From: an uncultured Collinsella sp.
GTDB lineage: Bacteria > Actinomycetota > Coriobacteriia > Coriobacteriales > Coriobacteriaceae
DNA: 25,619 nt
Reading direction: 5' to 3'
NCBI GenBank assembly: GCA_900553215.1
Contig: USCJ01000001.1
Span: 1 to 25,619, forward strand
Shown: positions 19,210 through 25,619 of the stretch, one piece after another
Layout: the number at the start of each line of letters is the position of its first letter
Position numbering within the stretch: position 1 is the first letter of the stretch
Program-made: the position numbers and the translations under genes
Notes under the pieces: generated by a model
Told to the model about the DNA's origin: nothing
The model's database searches: none
What the model saw: the letters and a program-made list of their open reading frames with translations, nothing else

Positions 19210-19301
19210 TTGGGACAAATAACGATCACTTATTGGGACAATTGACGGTAATTTATTGGGACGATTGACGATAGCTCGTTGGGACGATTTCCATTTTCTT
19301 A
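19210..19301 (+). repeat. Tandem 23-bp direct repeats (ttgggac...)
   Basis: ttgggac starts at 19210, 19233, 19256 and 19279, exactly 23 bp apart, each followed by [ag]a-[at]t[ag]acg-like sequence; the last copy is partial. It lies between the start of the DUF4143 gene and the XRE gene. It may be an operator array or the subterminal repeats of a lost transposon (on the minus strand the units read gtcccaa). Confidence 0.75.
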
Positions 19302-19347
19302 AGGCACTAATCAACGAGACCCACTGTGAACTATGAGACGGATAAAT

Positions 19348-19566
19348 TTAGCTGACGCCTCTCATGAGTTCAGCAATGCTGATTTGAAATCCGTCGGCAA
19401 TCTTCTTGAGATTTGAGAGGCTGACATTACGCCGCCCGACTTCAATGCTCGCGTAGTAGGAACGATCCATTTCAATCAAATTGGCGAACTGCTCCTGACT
19501 GCACCCGAGTCCAGCGCGGAGCTCTTTGCATCTCATGCCGAATGATTTCTGAAGCGTCGTATCCAT
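19348..19566 (-). CDS. XRE-family helix-turn-helix repressor (72 aa)
   Basis: A compact helix-turn-helix regulator. FGMRCKELRAGLGCSQEQFA, then LIEMDRSYYASIEVGRRNVS and LSNLKKIADGFQISIAELM, form the five-helix Cro/CI-type domain with recognition helix RSYYASIE. The start is uncertain: ATG 19566 (MDTTLQKS) best matches the family length, while ATG 19581 and 19602 also fit the frame, and no clear ribosome-binding site is present. A perfect 13-bp inverted repeat (19582-19594/19610-19622) at its 5' side is the probable operator. Divergent from the large surface-protein gene, which it may regulate. Confidence 0.8.
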   Translation of the reverse strand: MDTTLQKSFGMRCKELRAGLGCSQEQFANLIEMDRSYYASIEVGRRNVSLSNLKKIADGFQISIAELMRGVS

Positions 19567-19581
19567 GACAAAAAGAGTCAT

Positions 19582-19622
19582 GGATTGTTGTATAAAAGCC
19601 AACGGACTATATACAACAATCC
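19582..19622. promoter_or_regulatory. Operator: 13-bp inverted repeat at the XRE gene
   Basis: ggattgttgtata (19582-19594) and its exact complement (19610-19622) are separated by 15 bp, giving half-sites about 2.7 turns apart. It lies 84 bp before the start of the surface-protein gene and at the 5' end of the XRE frame, so it can control both. Confidence 0.65.
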
Positions 19623-19705
19623 CAGTTAAGGCGCATAATTATCTCTATTGGAAAGCGCTCTGATGCCCAGTCGGATAGGGCACGGAAAAGGAATGGAACA
19701 GCACA

Positions 19706-22700
19706 ATGACCCAGGGAAAGCACTTCTCCGCACTGCCAAACAAAAAGATTCACACTCCGAAGGGGATCGCGCGTCTGACTGTCACCGCGGCGACCATGGC
19801 CGCCATGACCGGATCGAGCCTCATCTCACCGTTCACGGCATTCGCCCAGACCGGTGACGGGGGCACGCAGCACCCCGCCGTGATGTCGCCGATCGCCACC
19901 CACGCCGGCGCGGCATCCGGTGCCGGCGCGAAATCCGCCGCACAGGCCATCGCGGACCTGCAGAAGGCGGTCGACGAGGCGAAGGCGAAGGAGGACGCTG
20001 CCAAGGCATCCTACGATGAGGCCGCCGGTCCCTACAACGAGGCGGCTTCCGCCCGCGACCAGGCCAAGGCATCCTACGATTCGGCAGTCAGTGCCGGCAC
20101 GGCAGCCGACCGTGCGGCGATGGACGAGTACGCCCGTCAGGTCGCGGAGGGCAAGGACGCCGCCGATGCCGCCGGCAAGGACCTCGAGCAGGCGAAGGCG
20201 GGTCTCGCAGACGCCAAGGCGGATGCATCCGAGAAGGACGAAGCGTACCAGTCCGCCCTCAAGGCAGCCCAGGATGCCAAGGACGCCCTCGATAAAGCCA
20301 AGGTCGATGCCGTAGGCGCCACCCCGGAGGCTATCAGTGCCGCCGAGCAGGCCGTGCGCGACGCCACGGATGCCGTGAGCAGGGCACAGGTCGAACTCGC
20401 CAACGCCAACGCGACGCTTGCCGATGCCCAGTCCAAGCTGGTTGCGGCCCAGTCTGCAAAGGATTCCGCCGATTCCGTTCTCGCCGCAGCCAAGCAGAAC
20501 AAGGACGCGGCGGATGCGAAGACCGCAGCCGCCAGTGCCGCCTACGAGAAGGCGAAAGCCGACCTCGCCGCAGCGGAGGCAGGCGCCAGCGGCCCGGAGT
20601 ACGATGCTGCAAAACAGAAGGTCGCGGATGCAGAGGCAGCCCTCGCTGCCGCACGAGCGGTGCAGTCCCAGTGCGAGTCCGAGCTCGAGCAGGCGCAGTC
20701 CGCTGCAGCAACGGCGCAGACCGAGCTGAATGATGCCCAGGCGTCCCTCTCCGTAAAGCAGCAGGCCGCGGCCGATGCCAAATCCGGCGTGGGCGACGCC
20801 CAGTCCGCACTCGATGCCGCGAACGCTGACCTCGATGCGGCCAAGCAGGCGAATGCCGACGCCGTCGCCAAGCTGGATGCCGCGAAGCAGGCTGTCAAGG
20901 ACGCCGAGTCCGCCAAGGCAGCCGCCGACGTAGAGCTCGCGAACGCCAAGGCCGCAAAGGATACCGCAGACGCCGCCGTGACCGCCGCGCAGCAGAAGGT
21001 CGACGAGGCACAGGCGAAACTCGATACCGCCGACGCGCAGCTCAAGCAGGGAGCCATCGGCTTCTTCCGTGCCATGGGTGCCGATTCAGCCATCGAGATC
21101 ATCCAGAACTGCACATACAAGGACTACACCGAGGTGGGAAACAGCCTCGACGCGACCAGTCTCGACAACATGCTCGCGGCAATCCCGTACATGAAGTCCA
21201 TCAACGAGTACCGCAAGTCCGTCGGTCTCTCTGAGCTCCAGGTCACGTACAAGCTCATTGCGGCGGCGATTGCCAACGCGAACTATTCCGATATCAAGTT
21301 TGGACATTCCATGCAGTTTGATACGAGCGAAAACCTCGCATGGAACTATGGAACCGATCCGAAACCGCAGTGGGTGGACCAAGAAAAGGCTTTCTTCGAT
21401 CAGGCGGTAAAGGAGCTCTATGGCGTCACCGGGCTAATCGGTAAGGATGCCGTAGATTTCTACAAGTCGCATAGCGGGATTGAATCCTATGTCAACCAGC
21501 ATTTTAAGGTTGCCGGATATCCCGCAACCGTCGGTCACTACCTGCATGTCATCAGCCCTGAAATCGGCTATATGGGCATGGCAGTCTGCAGCAAGGGAAC
21601 CATGAACGGCTGGAAGACTGACAGCTTCGATACCGCAAACCTGGGTTGGGCAGGCTCCGGGTGGAACATGAACCCCATGTCCGTCGACGAGTACGAGCAG
21701 AAGCTGACCTCCTACATCGACGGTCTCAAGAACGCCAAGAGCGCACTCGACGCAGCCAAGGCTGATCTCGCATCCAAGCAGCAGGTAGCCGCCGGTGCCG
21801 CCACAACCGTCCAGCAGAAGCAGGTCGCGGTGGATTCCGCACAGGCAGGTGTCGATGCCGCAAAGCAGGGTGTTGCCGATGCCCAGCGTGCCGTCGATGC
21901 CGCAAAGGCTGATCTCGCATCCAAGCAGCAGGGCGTCACGGATGCCAAGACCGAGCTTGATGCGGCGAAATCGGACCTCGATGCCGCCAACGCGGCAGTC
22001 GATACGGCAAAGTCGACCGTCCAGCAGAAGCAGGTCGCCTTTGATGCCGCCAACGCAGCCGTAACGGCCGCACAGTCTAAGTTGGATTTCGCCAAGGCGG
22101 ACACCGCTGCTAAGCAGCAGGGCGTGGACGATGCGAACGCCGATCTCGCGAAGTTCTTCCAGGACGTCGCCGACGCCAAGAAGGCGCTCGATACAGCAAA
22201 GAGCGTCCACGATGCGGCGGCAGCCGACCAGGCCGAGAAGGCGGCGCTCCTCGAAACCGCCAAGCAAAAGGCGGATACCACCGCAAGCGCCCTCGCGGAT
22301 GCTCAGCGTGCCGTCGATGCCGCAAAGGCCGACACCGGCGTTGCCGCCGAGAGGCTTACCGGCTCCCAGACCGATCTCGAGAACGCACAATCAAACCTCG
22401 ACATCCTCACCGGTCTTGCCGCGAAGCTCGCAGAGGCACAGCAGCGCGAGCAGGATGCAGTAAAGGCCGTCAATGACACCAAGGCCGAACTCGATGCCGC
22501 GAAGGCTGACGCCGTCGCCGCCGAGTCCCTTGTCTCCGCCGCCGAACAGGCAAAGGCGCAGACAGACGCCAAGCTGGCGAAGCTGAACTCCATCAATGCC
22601 GACGCGGCGATTGCTTCCGGCCATGACGCGAACGCAGATGACGCCCTCAACGCGCTTTTCGCCGCAGCAGTCGAGGCACGTGCCAAGGTCGCGCCCGCCA

Positions 22701-23035
22701 AGGCCATCCTGGACGAGAAGCAGACCGCGGTGGACGAGCTCCAGCCCGGCTATGATGCGGCACTCGCCGCCTACGAGTCGGCGAAGTCCGACCGCATCGC
22801 AGCGGAGCAGAAGCTTTCCGATGAGATTGCCCGACAGGATGCGGAGGAGGTCGCAAAGCAGCAGGCGGCATACACCCCGAAGCACCTCGCCGGCACGGAT
22901 ACCGCCCAGACCGGCAGCCTCGCCCAGACCGGCGACCGCGCGGGGCTCATCGGCGAGACGTTCATCATCGGCGGTACCGTCCTCGTGGCAGCCGGTGTCT
23001 TCCTCGATCAAAAGAAGCGCCGCGAGCAGATGTAG
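19706..23035 (+). CDS. Cell-wall-anchored coiled-coil/CAP-domain surface protein (1109 aa)
   Basis: A signal peptide (residues ~1-48, ending PFTAFA) with a basic N-region precedes an Ala/Lys/Asp-rich coiled coil (about 70-445). A CAP/SCP-like domain follows (about 450-675): KFGHSMQFDTSENLAWNY carries the conserved His and Glu, and VGHYLHVISPEIGYMGMAVC matches the second CAP signature. A second long coiled coil (about 677-1045) leads to a sorting signal LAQTGD (about 1071-1076), a hydrophobic helix (TFIIGGTVLVAAGVFL) and a KKRREQ tail. LAQTG fits an LPxTG-like sortase substrate. The sorting motif is preceded by TAQTGS, and FAQTGD lies at the signal-peptide junction. The stalk probably projects the CAP domain from the wall. 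A host- or cell-adhesion role is inferred. Identical 23-26-bp DNA repeats in the second coil invite length variation. Confidence 0.9.
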   Translation: MTQGKHFSALPNKKIHTPKGIARLTVTAATMAAMTGSSLISPFTAFAQTGDGGTQHPAVMSPIATHAGAASGAGAKSAAQAIADLQKAVDEAKAKEDAAKASYDEAAGPYNEAASARDQAKASYDSAVSAGTAADRAAMDEYARQVAEGKDAADAAGKDLEQAKAGLADAKADASEKDEAYQSALKAAQDAKDALDKAKVDAVGATPEAISAAEQAVRDATDAVSRAQVELANANATLADAQSKLVAAQSAKDSADSVLAAAKQNKDAADAKTAAASAAYEKAKADLAAAEAGASGPEYDAAKQKVADAEAALAAARAVQSQCESELEQAQSAAATAQTELNDAQASLSVKQQAAADAKSGVGDAQSALDAANADLDAAKQANADAVAKLDAAKQAVKDAESAKAAADVELANAKAAKDTADAAVTAAQQKVDEAQAKLDTADAQLKQGAIGFFRAMGADSAIEIIQNCTYKDYTEVGNSLDATSLDNMLAAIPYMKSINEYRKSVGLSELQVTYKLIAAAIANANYSDIKFGHSMQFDTSENLAWNYGTDPKPQWVDQEKAFFDQAVKELYGVTGLIGKDAVDFYKSHSGIESYVNQHFKVAGYPATVGHYLHVISPEIGYMGMAVCSKGTMNGWKTDSFDTANLGWAGSGWNMNPMSVDEYEQKLTSYIDGLKNAKSALDAAKADLASKQQVAAGAATTVQQKQVAVDSAQAGVDAAKQGVADAQRAVDAAKADLASKQQGVTDAKTELDAAKSDLDAANAAVDTAKSTVQQKQVAFDAANAAVTAAQSKLDFAKADTAAKQQGVDDANADLAKFFQDVADAKKALDTAKSVHDAAAADQAEKAALLETAKQKADTTASALADAQRAVDAAKADTGVAAERLTGSQTDLENAQSNLDILTGLAAKLAEAQQREQDAVKAVNDTKAELDAAKADAVAAESLVSAAEQAKAQTDAKLAKLNSINADAAIASGHDANADDALNALFAAAVEARAKVAPAKAILDEKQTAVDELQPGYDAALAAYESAKSDRIAAEQKLSDEIARQDAEEVAKQQAAYTPKHLAGTDTAQTGSLAQTGDRAGLIGETFIIGGTVLVAAGVFLDQKKRREQM
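21806..22329 (+). repeat. Internal DNA repeats in the C-terminal coiled coil
   Basis: A 23-bp sequence (starting accgtccagcag) occurs at 21806-21828 and 22016-22038, and a 26-bp sequence (starting cagcgtgccgtc) at 21884-21909 and 22304-22329, all in the same frame. Distances of 210 and 420 bp are multiples of 3, so recombination would change stalk length without breaking the frame. Confidence 0.75.
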
Positions 23036-23058
23036 TGCAAATCGCATAACGACTCGGA

Positions 23059-23096
23059 AAAGGGGAGTTCCGCAAACGGGGCTCCCCTTTCTTTCG
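23059..23096 (+). terminator. Rho-independent terminator of the surface-protein gene
   Basis: aaaggggag (23059-23067) pairs exactly with ctccccttt (23082-23090), followed by ctttcgttt. Confidence 0.85.
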
Positions 23097-23163
23097 TTTC
23101 GCCAGCCACGGTTCGTTGAGGCAGCTTCAGCTTAAGGGCCACAGATTAAACCAATCTACAACT

Positions 23164-23213
23164 GTGACCATATGACTATGTGCACATGTTAGCATGGTCA
23201 TATGGTCACCTAT
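23164..23213. promoter_or_regulatory. Partition-type operator site 1 (8-bp phased)
   Basis: A perfect 13-bp inverted repeat gtgaccatatgac (23164-23176/23197-23209). Between the arms the sequence runs in 8-bp steps from 23166 (gaccatat, gactatgt, gcacatgt, tagcatgg, tcatatgg), resembling the array before parA. Confidence 0.6.
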
Positions 23214-23247
23214 TTACAGCTGCGATTATGCTGCAATAACTCAACCG

Positions 23248-23472
23248 TTAGTGCTTATTAAACAGCCAATCGAAGCCAGGCTTGCCCAGTGTTTGGCGCA
23301 TCTGCCCCACCCGAATCTCCGTCTCCACGCCATCCTTGCCGAAGACGGCGCTCGTGTTCTCAGCGGTCGGGATGACCGTTTTCACTTCGCCCGTGGTGAG
23401 GTCGAAACGTTGGTTGCTGACCTGGTCCTCAAGATGGATCTGATCATCGGATCCAAAGACACTCTGGAGCAT
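23248..23472 (-). CDS. Small hypothetical protein (74 aa)
   Basis: A 74-residue protein. ATG 23472 has an excellent aaggaggcag ribosome-binding site; the longer frame to 23559 has none. The protein looks like a small soluble beta-rich fold (FDLTTGEVKTVIPTAENTSAVF and ETEIRVGQMRQTLGKPGFDW). It is flanked by two operator sites related to the parA array (23164-23213 and 23546-23585), so its promoter, divergent from the 23574 frame, may be under partition-protein control. Family not recognised. Confidence 0.6.
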   Translation of the reverse strand: MLQSVFGSDDQIHLEDQVSNQRFDLTTGEVKTVIPTAENTSAVFGKDGVETEIRVGQMRQTLGKPGFDWLFNKH

Positions 23473-23545
23473 GGCTGCCTCCTTGCAAGAAACTGTCGCC
23501 CCAAGATAACAGACGGGCGGATCCAGCTCAGCATATAACGTTCGG

Positions 23546-23585
23546 TAATACATGACCATGTTAATGTAGTCATATGTTCACGCAT
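23546..23585. promoter_or_regulatory. Partition-type operator site 2 (8-bp phased)
   Basis: Units taatacat, gaccatgt, taatgtag, tcatatgt, tcacgcat follow at 8-bp steps from 23546. The stretch ttaatgtagtcatatgtt matches that at 24690-24707 with one mismatch. It overlaps the putative start at 23574, so binding would block it. Confidence 0.6.
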
Positions 23586-23918
23586 TACAAGCTGGGACCT
23601 CATGTATTAGAGCTCGAGCTGCGCCCGTGCGTCCTTGGCGTCTCGCGTCCGACCGTCATCAAATGGCTCAAGCCGGGCTGGCGCGATAAGCGGAATGAGG
23701 TCGTGAGGCGGATGGACGCCGGCAGCGTCACACCCATCCGCCTCACGGATGATGAAATCGCGTGGACGCCGGAGGCCGTGACCGTCAGGGCGTCCAGCGG
23801 GGAAATCATCGGGCTCGATACGTGGGGCATGGCGAAGGTTCTTACCGGAGCCTATGGTCCCGACTCTCCCGGTCGTATTCCTACGATATCGCCCCTAAAC
23901 CACCAATGTGTCAGATAA
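23574..23918 (+). CDS. Possible small regulatory protein (114 aa), uncertain
   Basis: A 114-residue frame with a possible helix-turn-helix-like segment (ELRPCVLGVSRPTVIKWLKP) followed by charged regions (DAGSVTPIRLTDDEIAWTPE and SSGEIIGLDTWGMAKVL). The ATG at 23574 has no ribosome-binding site and sits inside a partition-type operator, so it would need leaderless translation or a different start. Its 3' end overlaps a convergent membrane-protein gene by 8 bp. It may be a degraded gene. Confidence 0.4.
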   Translation: MFTHYKLGPHVLELELRPCVLGVSRPTVIKWLKPGWRDKRNEVVRRMDAGSVTPIRLTDDEIAWTPEAVTVRASSGEIIGLDTWGMAKVLTGAYGPDSPGRIPTISPLNHQCVR

Positions 23919-24150
23919 AGAATGATGCAATGGTTATGATCAAGCATACGGCGGATGCGGCGACTGCGCCTTTTTTCCTCTCCTTTAGTCCGACGAATAG
24001 GGTTGCCGTAAAGTAAAGGGCGGAAATGCAGTCTATGGCAAGCAAAACGAGTTCCTTGGGCGGTTTCAGCAAAAGGTCGCTAGCAAAGAGTAATGCAAGC
24101 AGGGCAAAGCCGATTGTGACCAAGTATCTCGATTGATTTTGCGACAGCAT
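23911..24150 (-). CDS. Small membrane protein (79 aa), partner of 37-aa peptide
   Basis: A 79-residue protein with three hydrophobic segments (about residues 10-25 LVTIGFALLALLFAS, 33-53 ELVLLAIDCISALYFTATLF and 60-78 AVAASAVCLIITIASFFI). A basic KERKKG loop lies before the last. It starts 12 bp after the stop of the 37-aa peptide gene with an aaaggcgg ribosome-binding site, so the two are co-transcribed. Small multi-helix proteins next to short peptides are often immunity or transport partners. No family recognised. Confidence 0.65.
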   Translation of the reverse strand: MLSQNQSRYLVTIGFALLALLFASDLLLKPPKELVLLAIDCISALYFTATLFVGLKERKKGAVAASAVCLIITIASFFI

Positions 24151-24162
24151 GGCAACCGCCTT

Positions 24163-24276
24163 TTAGAACATGCAAGTGAAAAGTCGGCACGATGTCATTG
24201 CGGTTGCAAACAAACCGCCGCCAGGACTGGTTGTCACGAGACCGGCGATAACGCATTTTCTCGGTTTCCAACTCAT
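24163..24276 (-). CDS. Short peptide gene (37 aa), possible bacteriocin-like precursor
   Basis: A 37-residue peptide: a basic start (MSWKPRKC) and then a Gly/Thr/Ser/Cys-rich part (AGLVTTSPGGGLFATAMTSC, ending LFTCMF) with three cysteines. The ATG has a gaggggtct ribosome-binding site and an upstream cataat -10-like box. It is immediately followed by a small membrane protein (23911-24150). The composition (SPGGG, spaced Thr and Cys) faintly resembles lanthipeptide-type cores, but no modification enzyme is in the window. Coding status is moderate. Confidence 0.4.
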   Translation of the reverse strand: MSWKPRKCVIAGLVTTSPGGGLFATAMTSCRLFTCMF

Positions 24277-24378
24277 GACAGACCCCTCTCTCTCATGGTG
24301 AAACGCATACATTATGAGATATGCACATTATCTCGCTAATTAATTTCAATATCCATCATCAAACTAAAGAATACTGCC

Positions 24379-24582
24379 TCACTGGTTCAGCGACGATGCG
24401 TTTTTACCCTTGCGTTCCCACTCGCCGCCCGGCGCGTGCTGCATCACGAGGCCTCCGGCGACCATGAGCGCGTGGATATGCTCTCCTTGCAGGCCTGCGA
24501 TGATTCCGCCGGTGCGCACGATGCTAGGTCGCTGTGCCGGCACTGCGCAAACGTATTGGCCTTTGTGCCCCTTTTGGCAACT
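24379..24582 (-). pseudogene. C-terminal gene remnant truncated at a transposon-end-like repeat
   Basis: The minus-strand frame ending at 24379 reads as natural protein (QYVCAVPAQRPSIVRTGGII, then GEHIHALMVAGGLVMQHAPG and a polar tail) but has no start codon or ribosome-binding site. It is closed by a stop upstream of the 17-bp end-like repeat at 24564-24580. Family not recognised. Confidence 0.5.
24564..24580 (+). repeat. Second copy of the transposon-end-like 17-mer
   Basis: tgtgccccttttggcaa is identical to the complement of 2391-2407 and points toward the partition operon. If the molecule is circular, the two copies are inward-facing inverted repeats around the partition and replication modules. 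Confidence 0.45.
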
Positions 24583-24591
24583 TTAGCATGA

Positions 24592-24614
24592 CTATAGGTT
24601 AAACCAACCCACAG
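24592..24614. repeat. Degenerate iteron pair upstream of the partition operon
   Basis: ctataggtt (24592) and aacccacag (24606) have the same 14-bp spacing and the same 5-bp spacer (aaacc) as the origin pair at 1167-1189; only two of 23 positions differ. A protein recognising the origin iterons could act here. Confidence 0.55.
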
Positions 24615-24730
24615 TCATGAGTACGGTAACGTAGTACTATACTAATTACTTAACATGCTCATATATTTCTAACTGCGACTTAGAATTACTTAATGTAGTC
24701 ACATGTTAATGTGCTAATATATGACTATGC
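24611..24730 (+). promoter_or_regulatory. 8-bp phased array before parA: operator/centromere candidate
   Basis: From 24611 to 24730 the sequence divides into 15 consecutive 8-bp units, e.g. taacgtag (24627), taacatgc (24651), taatgtag (24691), taatgtgc (24707), gactatgc (24723). The consensus is near TAAnATGC. Such phased tracts directly in front of a ParA/RHH operon act in known systems both as autoregulatory operator and as centromere. Confidence 0.7.
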
Positions 24731-24750
24731 TATTTCAGAAAGGGGAGGAC

Positions 24751-25302
24751 ATGGCGACGAACATCCTGCTAGTCAATCAGAAGGGCGGCGTCGGCAAGAC
24801 GACGTTCGCCGACGAGATCGCCTGGGGTCTCGAGCGCCGCGGCCACAAAGTCGGATTCGGCAATCTCGACCCTCAGGGCGGCGCGAATCACGAGAAGAAC
24901 CTGCTCGACGACGAGGACGCCGTGAATGTCATCGACACGCCGGGTTTCCTGAGCGACGACACCGCCGAGTATGCCAAGAATGCGGATATCGCAATCATCC
25001 CGGTGCAGCCCGGCACGCTGGGCCTGAAGCCCATGAAACGCACGATCAAGGTCATCACCGAGGCCAATCCTGACTTGTCGTTCGCAATCATCGTCAACAA
25101 CTTCGCGGCGAACCAGACCGTGGACAGACAATTCCTCGAGCTTCTTGAGGCCGATGACCTTCCCGTGCTGGGCACTGTTCCGACTGCGGCGGCATTCAAA
25201 CAGGGCGCAGCCCTGGGCAAGCCCGTATACGAGATCGCGAAAAACGGCAAGGCCGCCCAGGCGATTGAAAACATCCTGAACGAGCTGGAAGAGGTGCTGT
25301 AA
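24751..25302 (+). CDS. parA: ParA-family partition ATPase
   Basis: A 183-residue deviant Walker ATPase. The Walker A motif KGGVGKTT (residues 11-18) has the signature lysine, followed by a Walker A' variant (LDPQGGAN, about 42-49) and the Walker B-like VIDTPGF (about 64-70). ATG 24751 is chosen for the aaggggagg ribosome-binding site; the frame extends 30 bp further upstream without one. Length and order match the short ParA (type Ib) proteins, which lack an N-terminal helix-turn-helix and pair with a small RHH ParB-analogue; that gene follows directly. It moves plasmid copies along the nucleoid through ATP-dependent cycling, using the upstream 8-bp array as centromere. The Lys and Asp motifs are intact. 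Confidence 0.92.
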   Translation: MATNILLVNQKGGVGKTTFADEIAWGLERRGHKVGFGNLDPQGGANHEKNLLDDEDAVNVIDTPGFLSDDTAEYAKNADIAIIPVQPGTLGLKPMKRTIKVITEANPDLSFAIIVNNFAANQTVDRQFLELLEADDLPVLGTVPTAAAFKQGAALGKPVYEIAKNGKAAQAIENILNELEEVL

Positions 25303-25602
25303 ATGGCAAAGTTCAAAAAGGCGACCTCATACTTCGACGTCGCAGCGGAGAAGGCCGAGGAGAGGCAGCAGAAAATCGTTGAAAGCGCATCTGAGCCCCA
25401 GAAACCGGCTCCTCAGGTGCGGAAAGCCGGGCGCCCCAAAAAGGGCGCTGAAGGGACATCTGAGAGGCTTGTTCAGCTGTCCGTGTACGTTCCGGAGAGT
25501 TACCGAAAACGTTTGAAGCAAGTGGCGCTCGAGGAGGACAAGTCCGTATCGGATATCGCTCGGGAGCTTTTCGATCGCTATCTGGCCGAAAAAGAGTTCT
25601 AG
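25303..25602 (+). CDS. RHH partition protein, centromere-binding partner of ParA
   Basis: A 99-residue protein starting directly after the parA stop (taaatg), so translationally coupled. A flexible basic N-terminus (MAKFKKATSYFDVAAEKAEE, then KPAPQVRKAGRPKKGAEG) is followed by a C-terminal RHH domain: strand RLVQLSVYVPE, helix SYRKRLKQVALEEDK and helix VSDIARELFDRYLAEKEF. In short-ParA systems such as TP228 ParG, the mobile N-terminus stimulates the ATPase and the RHH dimer binds phased 8-bp sites and represses the operon. It is the likely ligand of the array at 24611-24730 and of the two satellites at 23.2-23.6 kb. Confidence 0.85.
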   Translation: MAKFKKATSYFDVAAEKAEERQQKIVESASEPQKPAPQVRKAGRPKKGAEGTSERLVQLSVYVPESYRKRLKQVALEEDKSVSDIARELFDRYLAEKEF

Positions 25603-25619
25603 TTGAGTTAACGGGCACC

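Overview
The window looks like a mobilizable plasmid, or plasmid-derived accessory DNA, from a moderately GC-rich Gram-positive bacterium. I would guess an actinomycete of the gut class Coriobacteriia (Collinsella/Olsenella/Eggerthella-like). The basis is strong GGAGG ribosome-binding sites, GC-rich codons, a cell-wall-anchored CAP-domain protein ending in an LAQTGD sorting signal, and type II toxin-antitoxin genes of a style common in that class. The taxonomic call is inference. There are no rRNA or tRNA genes.

Backbone. The two ends of the window carry replication and partition functions and would be adjacent if the molecule is circular; I cannot prove circularity. At the left end are a small RNA with a perfect promoter, a GC-rich hairpin-repeat region, an iteron array of 17 exact copies of a 9-mer, a winged-helix Rep candidate, a counter-transcribed RNA, and a CopG-like ribbon-helix-helix (RHH) gene, arranged like the copG-ctRNA-rep copy-control module. 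At the right end is a parA/RHH partition operon preceded by an array of 8-bp units that spans about 120 bp. Repeats resembling transposon ends, facing inward toward these modules, lie at 2368-2407 and 24564-24580.

Accessory region 2.6-9.5 kb. This holds a membrane protein divergent from two paralogous small secreted proteins, and then two compact loci with the layout of Fst/par type I toxin-antitoxin systems: a small hydrophobic/basic peptide, a convergent antisense RNA, and shared direct repeats. Between these two loci are three tandem metallophosphoesterases behind a leader-peptide/terminator attenuator, a coiled-coil protein and a serine recombinase. A type II toxin-antitoxin pair follows, inserted next to a decayed gene.

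Region 9.5-13.8 kb. Two DNA-binding-type proteins are surrounded by dense inverted repeats. Downstream of the second lie three long tracts (about 54 units in all) of degenerate 8-bp tandem repeats flanking and filling a large imperfect inverted repeat. This is the strongest candidate for an undescribed segregation, replication or nucleoprotein locus. A solitary RHH antitoxin-like gene and small unknown genes follow.

Region 13.8-19.6 kb. A secreted protein with a membrane-anchored partner is followed by three perfect hairpins and a 21-residue hydrophobic peptide. Then come a frameshifted mobC and an oriT with a canonical YATCYTGY nick motif (no relaxase is present), a 500-bp hairpin-rich non-coding tract, a frameshifted DUF285 surface-protein fragment, a DUF4143 ATPase and an XRE repressor with its operator.

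Region 19.7-24.6 kb. A 1109-residue alanine-rich coiled-coil CAP surface protein is followed by small genes, operator sites related to the partition array, a 37-residue peptide with a small membrane protein, and a decayed gene.
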